The notes beneath the pieces are model-generated. The model worked only from the letters and a program-made list of their open reading frames with translations. It had not been told where the DNA came from and did no database searches. From Isoetes taiwanensis (Eukaryota > Streptophyta > Lycopodiopsida > Isoetales > Isoetaceae), in the NCBI GenBank assembly GCA_021234155.1, contig JAJEKV010000062.1, positions 5,799,668 to 5,863,667 of the forward strand: a stretch of 64,000 nt of DNA, in the 5' to 3' direction. The translations under genes and the position numbers were made by a program. Shown here piece by piece: positions 57,741 through 64,000 of the stretch. Positions within the stretch are counted from its first letter, which is position 1. Every line of letters starts with the position of its first letter.

Positions 57741-59940
57741 TTATGTCAGTTCATGTAGTGATATATGAGTGTTACAATTAACAATATGATTGAAGATGCA
57801 ACATTTCAGCAACTCCTTCACTTATATTGTACCATCTATAATAGGCCATCCCGATAACATCAATTATTTCTATATATAATTGCGTTCATGTCTTCACCAT
57901 GAAAGGTCAATAACTATGTTAGTCCACTATACAATACAAGTATAGTATCACATCTAAAGTATTTTTTCCTACAATGACATTGTTTACAAGCAGAACATCT
58001 CAGTTCTAGTTTGTATATATTGGTCCAAGTGGTGTTATTTCAGATGGATTGTTGAATCTCTTTTTCATATGGTTTGTGGACCTTGCAATGGCAAAGACAT
58101 GCTCTTCATCCCCCTTAAGTTATTCAAGTCCCTCTTTGCAATTTTTTTGCCCTATTTACTTACTTCGATAGAACACCTCTATATGTTCTAGCTTTGTCAA
58201 CTAGGTTCAATTAATCTTTGATCAATGGCATGGTTCTCAAAGACACTTGCTTGCTTACCTTTCGCCCTCATGTCAAATTTAAACTCCAGATCTTTTGCAT
58301 TCATTTGTGGGCAACACTATACCACACGATGACATTTTTCATCTTATCTAAAGTTTCTGCATCCCTAAGATGATTTATCGGGAGATGCCGCAATTTTCTG
58401 TAAGGACCACATGAGAAAGCCTAATGCCACTATCGCCAAAGTGACAAGGAGGACCATCATGTATTTGATATGTACTAGAAAAGATATGGGCTTTGCCAAT
58501 GCTACTACACCTTCTTACAAATAGAATTGTCACTATGTAATCTTTACCATTAACAAAAATTTAAAAAAAGCAAGAAAAGAAGATGCACACACCAGAGTAG
58601 ACAGTCTACCTTGTCGCAAATGATTCGATTGTAAGAAAAGCTTTGTTTGTCACCTTAGTCATTCTTATAATAGTTCCTAATCGTCCTTGATCAGAAATTC
58701 CAATTGAGTTTGTTAAAGTTTGTAACAAAATGTTAGGCTTTAACATTGAAACATAGTTTAGGGTTAGAGTAGAACTTAGGCAAACCGAGCATGTTAAGAT
58801 ATAACCCTTTTGATTTACCTGAATTCGGTACATGCAATTATATTTAAGATAACTGATGTGCGAAAAGGCCCTTAGGTTTAAATTTAGGGCAATCGTTAGC
58901 ATAGAGACAGGCTTATCGGCCGCATCCCGTGGAGGACCAGGCGCCGACGCGCGCAGGAGGATGACTTCGAATCGGCAAAGAACCGCCATTCTTATAACGT
59001 GATGCAACTTAGGTTGCATCCGCCTGGAACGCGGTGTAAAAACTTCTCGTAACCGGGGCAGAAAGCATCGGCCGAGAGGGTATGGCCTAATGAGAGGTAG
59101 ATCGCCGCATCTGTGGTAAATCTTCAAGAATGCACGATAATTTCAAGAAGTGCCGGTGCTTGAACAATCCACACGAAGTTCGAAGAGAAATTCGCCAGAG
59201 ATGGGCGCAATGCCATTGGCGGATGTGGCGTAATGCAAACCTAACCTGCATTTACGTTAAAGCAAAGCAAGATGCGGCTGGTTTGTATTAAACCCCCAAA
59301 TCACCGTATTATCCGCCTAGACACCTATTGTGTATCCCCCTCGAAATGCCGCCCCCTCATTGGAAGAATCCGCCCCCTCTTCTCGCAGTTGATTAGGTGA
59401 ATGATTTCTGGTGTGGACAAAATGCTCGTTTTTTGAGCGTGAGCATGGAATCAGTGGGATTTTTTTAATTTTTCCATTGTCCTAAATCGTTGGCAAAGGG
59501 GGGGATTGGTTAAAAGGGGGGGGATAGGTTAAATGAGGGGGGCGGATACTACGGTTCTTTGAGGCCTGGATTCTTCAATAGAGGGGGGCGGATCCTTCAA
59601 CTCTGTCCGATCGTGGTAAAATCTTATCGCCTCGTGGCCGAAGCCGCTTCAAAGGCTTGGTTTCCATGGCTTTCACATGCCTGATGATTTGGGAAACCCT
59701 AATTCCGGTATTTGCTTGCCTTCTCGCAGATGACTCTTCCAAAATATGATTTTGTAGATACAGTCCGGAAATTTTATATTTTTGTTTCTAGGTTTGTTCT
59801 AAGATCTTGTTGCAACAGATCTAGGCAGCTGCAAACCTCTTGGGCAATCGAGGTAACAAATGGCATTCATATTTCTCGAGAAAATGCGGTGCAAGGGACG
59901 GGTTGGTTAGGTCTGGTGTGAAAAACTCACCAATTTTTAG
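57740..59940. other. Intergenic DNA between repeat arrays
   Basis: A GC-richer patch at 58900-59600 contains a 173-codon minus-strand frame (59127-58606) that I do not recognise, and GGGGGCGG/CCGCCCCC-type motifs at 59340-59600. A consensus 3' splice site (CTTCTCGCAG) precedes ATGACTC at 59730, so a 5'-untranslated exon is imaginable, but no coding continuation is visible. No gene is supported. Confidence 0.4.
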
Positions 59941-59948
59941 ATATAACT

Positions 59949-60025
59949 TCTTTTTTTTTTTTTTTAAGGTAGAGAGCCAATTAGGCCGGCTATGTAAAGG
60001 AGAATCTTTGCCTTTTTTTTTTTTT
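59949..60025 (-). mobile_element. Poly(A)-tailed retroelement 3' end (minus strand)
   Basis: On the minus strand a run of 13 A (60012-60024 as T) is followed by ATTCTCCTTTACATAGCC, then GGCCTAATTGGCTCTC, and ends in a run of 15 A (59951-59965 as T). GGCCTAATTGGCT is identical to the 3' UTR of the LINE at 57167-57186. This looks like a short, 5'-truncated LINE or LINE-dependent SINE copy sharing its 3' end. Confidence 0.5.
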
Positions 60026-60639
60026 AAACGAGAACAAAGTGATCACACTTGGTGCAAGGATGTAGAGCACTGACTCTGGGCGATGGCGACCGGATGACCA
60101 AAGAAATGAAGCTCCCTTAAGTTTCTTATAGAAGCGTCTCTCTGGCAAGCTTGGCAGATTTCTGAAAGCTTTCATTTGTTTGAGGCTTGCAGGCTTTGCA
60201 ACTACTGTGGAACTGTTAATTTAGCAGGGGTTTCTAATCTACAGGCTTTTTTCGTTTGTAGTTGCAATACAATCGTAGTTCATATGGAGCATACATGTGT
60301 TTTGTTTTCATCTAAATTTCTGGATGTTGGGTTGTACATTGGTTTGTAGTTTGGCTGCAAACTTCCTGAAAATTTTGCAGCTCCATTTGTTAGCATTAGA
60401 TGCTGGTGCTTTTTATATTTTGGCACTTTGTTTTCTTAACTTTCTAATGGCAATTGCACTTTATTTGGTATTGCCATTTGTATGGCAAGGGGTTCAAATC
60501 CTCAAGGCTATTCATTTCTTGTTGTTTCTTGGTTGTAGTTGATCTCCTCCTAACCTCGGAGGAAAAAAACTCCCTCCTATTTGCTAATTGATGCATTTTT
60601 TTTTAAATATATTTCAAAGGATGACACTGTAGTATTACA

Positions 60640-61175
60640 TGACATTATTATTGAACCCGAGTGCCATAGGTAGTGCCAATATATGTGGCAATCTCCTAAA
60701 ACAATGGATCATAAATGATATTGATATTGACAGCATAGATAACATTTATTTTGAGGAAATAGGTGGCTTTATTTATGGCTCTTCTAGTGATGCTAGAGAT
60801 GCATGGCATTCAAATTGGCACTAGAGATGACAATATGCATGGCTTTATTGTAAAAATTCTTAACATTACAAATGGTGTTATTAGTGACCATACAAATGAC
60901 ACTATAAGTGAAACTATAGATGATGCTATATGTGACATTAATTGTGACGTTATGGTTGATGTTATTGATGATGTACTAATTGATGAAATGTTTTACACTA
61001 TAGTTGCCTTTATAGGTGACACTATGTGCGACTTTATAGGTGACAATATATGTGGCATTACAAGTGACTTGGTGATTGATACTATAGGTGACAGATGTGC
61101 TGACATTATGTATGACATTCTCGTTGCCGCATTTATATCAGCGGGCTTTGACACTTATAGTGTCAGCTATTAAAA
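60640..61175 (+). repeat. Degenerate GATGATACTATAGGTGACA array, right
   Basis: Irregular units of 12-18 bp such as ATAGGTGACA, GATGTTATTGATGATG, TATGTGACATTA and TGATACTATAGGTGACAG. Because stops are rare in the repeat, it produces a 136-codon frame (60763-61173) rich in Ile/Asp that I regard as an artefact. It ends near ACACTTATAGTG (61151-61162), mirroring the CACTAT at 57386. Confidence 0.55.
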
Positions 61176-61830
61176 AATTTTGAGTTGCAATTCTAGGCCA
61201 AAAATTGACACAATCAATCACACTAATTGGCCCTTTCTCTTATAGTTTACTTCATTGTTTACTCTCTCAATGCAATCTAATTGTTGTTTCCCGTTATTGT
61301 CACATGGGCTTATGCGCACTTTTCATTAATATTTTTCAAAAATGAGAACTCATATTATTTTGAATAATGATTATGACGTATGATGAGCTATGAACAATCT
61401 GCTAAGGCCACCTTGTGGACTCCAGAACTTTATGCACAATATTTTATTCAGTAGAGGGATTTGCGAAATAAAGTGTAATTACATTGATAATGTTAGATGC
61501 AATTGGCAAACTCCCTGCAGTGTCGTTTCCCTTTTGTATTGTTTCACTTAGGAATTTAGTTGGTATAATAATTTGAGTGTTTCAGCAATGCAAGGGGAAA
61601 GTATAATTATTTTGGTCCAGAAATACAACCAACTATATAGTAGCCTCCACTTGTAATGTAACCTCCACTTGTTCGTCCTAAGATTAAATTGTCACTACAT
61701 ACCTAGCTCTTGGAGATGCAATCCATTTAAGCATTATCTATCTATCTAAACAACTGTCTGTCTGTCTGCCTGCCTGTCTGCCTGCTGGGACTCAAGCGTA
61801 CAAAAACTATTCTTACTAATAAAGACATGC
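61176..61830. other. Intergenic DNA
   Basis: AT-rich, with a (CTGTCTGC)-type simple repeat at about 61753-61788. No gene seen. Confidence 0.5.
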
Positions 61831-61834
61831 ATAG

Positions 61835-63495
61835 ATGCTCTTCTTACTATGGTCACGTTGCGAACTCTGGTTGAAGACAGCAGGAACCGCGCCGTCAGGA
61901 TCTATATTGTTGCTTTGTGGATTTTGGGAAAGATGCTCGGGTCAGTTGCAGCCGACAAGCCAACCATTTGATAGTAGTATCGGGGTTCACCAGGGATGCC
62001 CTCTCTCCCCAACATTGTTTGGGCTTTACATTGATCAATTGGAGAGCTGGCTTGCTGATAATGGGGGCGACGGAGCTCACCTTCTCCACCAAATTATCAG
62101 GCAGTTAATATATGCTAATGATGTAGACATCCTAGCTTACACACCAGCAGACATGCAACGACATCTCGATGCCCTGGACACATTCTGCCAAGCGACTGAT
62201 ATGCGCATCAACCTGGTTAAGACTACGGTGGTTTTCATGTCATCCTCACGTCGGCCGAGGATCCCCTTATCGAGGGAAGAATGTGGAAGTAGCATCCACA
62301 TACAAATATTTGGGAGTGGAGTTTCCTTCTACTATGCACTGGGACACATCCATACGGCTATGAGTGACGGCGGACTGGAAGACACTATATGCAATGCAAA
62401 ACAATAGTCATAGAGTGGAGTTGTATGATTGGGCCCATCAGTCACACCTATTCAAGGTCTTAGTGGAGCCTGTCCTTTTATACATGGTTGAAGTATGGGG
62501 CCCAGTAGTATCCCTCGCTACTTGGAATGACTTGGAGCAGAAAAAGCCTTCTTGGTACGAGCATTAGGGGTGAAGTCCACAGTCCCATATCAAATTCTAC
62601 TGCAGGAGACGGGATTCTTGCCTCTTCATAGAACGGCCCTTGATCGCCACATTGTCTATTTTCAGAAGGTGGTCAATATGGATGATGCTCGTCTCCCTAG
62701 CCTAGCTTATATCATGGCAATGGGGCTGCAGCACCTCAAGGCCTGCTGGAGGGAAAAGAAAGCTCAATGGTTGGATAGATGGAATGTGAAGGAGCACAGG
62801 TGCATACATGTGCAAACAGAGGTAGATCAACATAGCTTGAGGCAATATCTTGACGCTTGCTTCCTCAGCAAGCTTTGGGATGCCAGTGCCCTTGAACAGG
62901 TCAAGAAAGCACACTACCAGCGCCACATAAATCCCACATTGGAACGAGGCCCGCAATGCTACCTGCGTACCCACTTGCCCATGAAAAGGTGCACTCATTG
63001 CCTCCATTTCGAACAGGGGCACATCATCTTCGAATTGAGATGGGCAGATGGATTAGTGAGCCACGCCGGGGGCGTGGCTCTGTCGGTCTTTGCCAAATGG
63101 GAGTCGTGAGGATGAATCTCATACCCTTCAAAGTTACCCGACATATGATCAAATCCGGACTATCTTTGAGTTGGCGGGCACGGCCGGCCGCTACATGTGC
63201 CATTGAGCACGACGTCCGTACGGGTGCTGGGATCATACCTTCAGGAGGTTATAGACATGCGAGATCAGCTATGTCCTCAGGCACACACTTGACATGTATA
63301 TATACATTTATTTCATGATGATGTATACTTGTACAATTTGACAGCGTTCTTATTACTGCCACGGTTTTCCCCTCGAAAACCCTTTGGGGCAGGGGGTTTT
63401 TAACCCGGACAGTAATAAGTTTGTTGCGCTCCTTCTGGGTCCTATAGGCCGATTGGTCTCAGTGGACGATAAAAATCATTCTTATTCTTATTCTT
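61835..63495 (+). pseudogene. 5'-truncated L1-like LINE, reverse transcriptase C-terminal half and tail
   Basis: Starts inside the reverse transcriptase: GVHQGCPLSPTLFGLYIDQL (about 61980-62043), QLIYANDVDIL (the catalytic FADD changed to YAND-V-D), MQRHLDALDTFCQ and MRINLVKT. After frameshifts near 62270 and 62560 come VEPVLLYMVEVWGP, PYQILLQETGFLPLHRTALD, and HLRIEMGRW near 63030, matching the C-terminal region of the 53-57-kb LINE. The 3' end is GGCCGATTGGTCTCAGTGGA at 63448 onward, with an ATTCTT-type tail at about 63478-63496. Loss of the FADD motif and the frameshifts show it is inactive. It belongs to a family different from but related to the 53-57-kb LINE. Confidence 0.85.
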
Positions 63496-63499
63496 ACTA

Positions 63500-64000
63500 T
63501 GTCACTTCTTAATCCATGCCCTACGCCCATTTTTGAACACTTTAATTAAATCATGCATCCATGACTTTAATTTCTTGGTACATGGGTCCGAAGAAGTATC
63601 ACTGCATCCTCTGCTTGCAGCAACATGCTTATTCATGAGCTGGTGGAAGTTGTGCCTTTAAGAGAAGCTAGTGCTATAAACACTGCAAGTTTTGCTTATA
63701 ATGACATCTGATGCAACATTTCCTCTCTTATTCATGGAAGAGATGCCCAGGAATGACTAAATATAAAAGGGAATTTTACTTGACAATGGTTGTGAATGTC
63801 TTGCTAAATGCTGAAACAATTAGAAGAATGCCAAACCATTAACTATAATTGATCAGTTTGTAGCAAGCACCACTTGTACCATCTAAAGTACAATGCGACT
63901 ACCACAAACTCGATCCAAGAGACTACTTTTGCAGGAAAGCACCAAAGGAGTCTTTGGTGGAAAGGTGAATTTCATATTATTGAAACCTTAGAGGAAAACA
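63500..64000. other. Intergenic DNA at window end
   Basis: No supported gene or repeat in the last 500 bp. Confidence 0.5.

Noticed and set aside
58606-59127. 173-codon minus-strand frame
   Set aside because: No recognisable motif, composition changes midway, and no promoter or splice context. I could not support it as a gene.
60763-61173. 136-codon Ile/Asp-rich frame
   Set aside because: It is produced by short DNA repeats lacking stops; there is no domain and no splice-linked continuation.

Overview
This is nuclear DNA from a land plant. The one clearly intact host gene is a six-exon KANADI-type GARP transcription factor at 21953-25462 (+). The rest is AT-rich intergenic DNA and layered, decayed transposable elements: chromoviral Ty3/gypsy pieces, L1-like LINEs with short simple-sequence tails, and a cut-and-paste DNA element. 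The sparse genes, long intergenic stretches, and a zinc-binding transposase type that I associate with algae and non-seed plants suggest a fern, lycophyte or bryophyte with a large genome. That placement is inference, and I cannot name the species.

Layout. 1-9.98 kb: AT-rich DNA with a chromodomain relic, and a LINE 3' end with a (CTATT)16 tail at 4.4 kb. 9.98-11.2 kb: a Ty3/gypsy integrase relic, a ~115-bp tandem repeat, and minus-strand exons of an RPA1-like single-strand DNA-binding protein, truncated. 11.2-20.7 kb: intergenic with local tandem repeats. 20.7-25.5 kb: a GC-rich leader, then KANADI. 25.5-33.5 kb: intergenic with a segmental duplication and a 75-bp hairpin element. 33.5-57.2 kb: a nested transposon block. 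57.2-64 kb: repeat arrays, poly(A)-tailed relics and a second LINE.

The nested block is the most interesting part. An L1-like LINE begins near 33.5 kb, and its ORF1 stops abruptly at 34065 against a TG...CA LTR. A minus-strand LTR retrotransposon spans 34066-52715: LTRs at 34066-34762 and 52036-52715, an initiator-tRNA-Met PBS at 52021-52033, a purine tract at 34763-34777, and a decayed chromoviral gag-pol. It carries two extra 5' transcription-unit-like modules that share a duplicated promoter. LINE ORF1 C-terminal and ORF2 sequence resumes at about 53.4 kb. Inside the LTR element sits a 7.4-kb DNA transposon (40788-48223) with TTAA target duplications and short inverted ends.

That DNA transposon has two divergent genes. 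The minus-strand gene is a zinc-binding, transposase-like protein of the kind annotated as DUF7869. The plus-strand gene joins a ParB/Srx-like domain to a beta-class DNA amino-methyltransferase (DLPY then DAFSGSGTT). An 18-bp palindrome, GTGTATTCCGGAATACAC, occurs as an array with an exact 42-bp period in one methyltransferase intron, as a second cluster between the two genes, and as degenerate single copies in other introns of the same gene. This candidate transposon, methyltransferase and palindrome system is the best lead in the window. Its genes now carry stops and frameshifts, so an intact relative would have to be found elsewhere.
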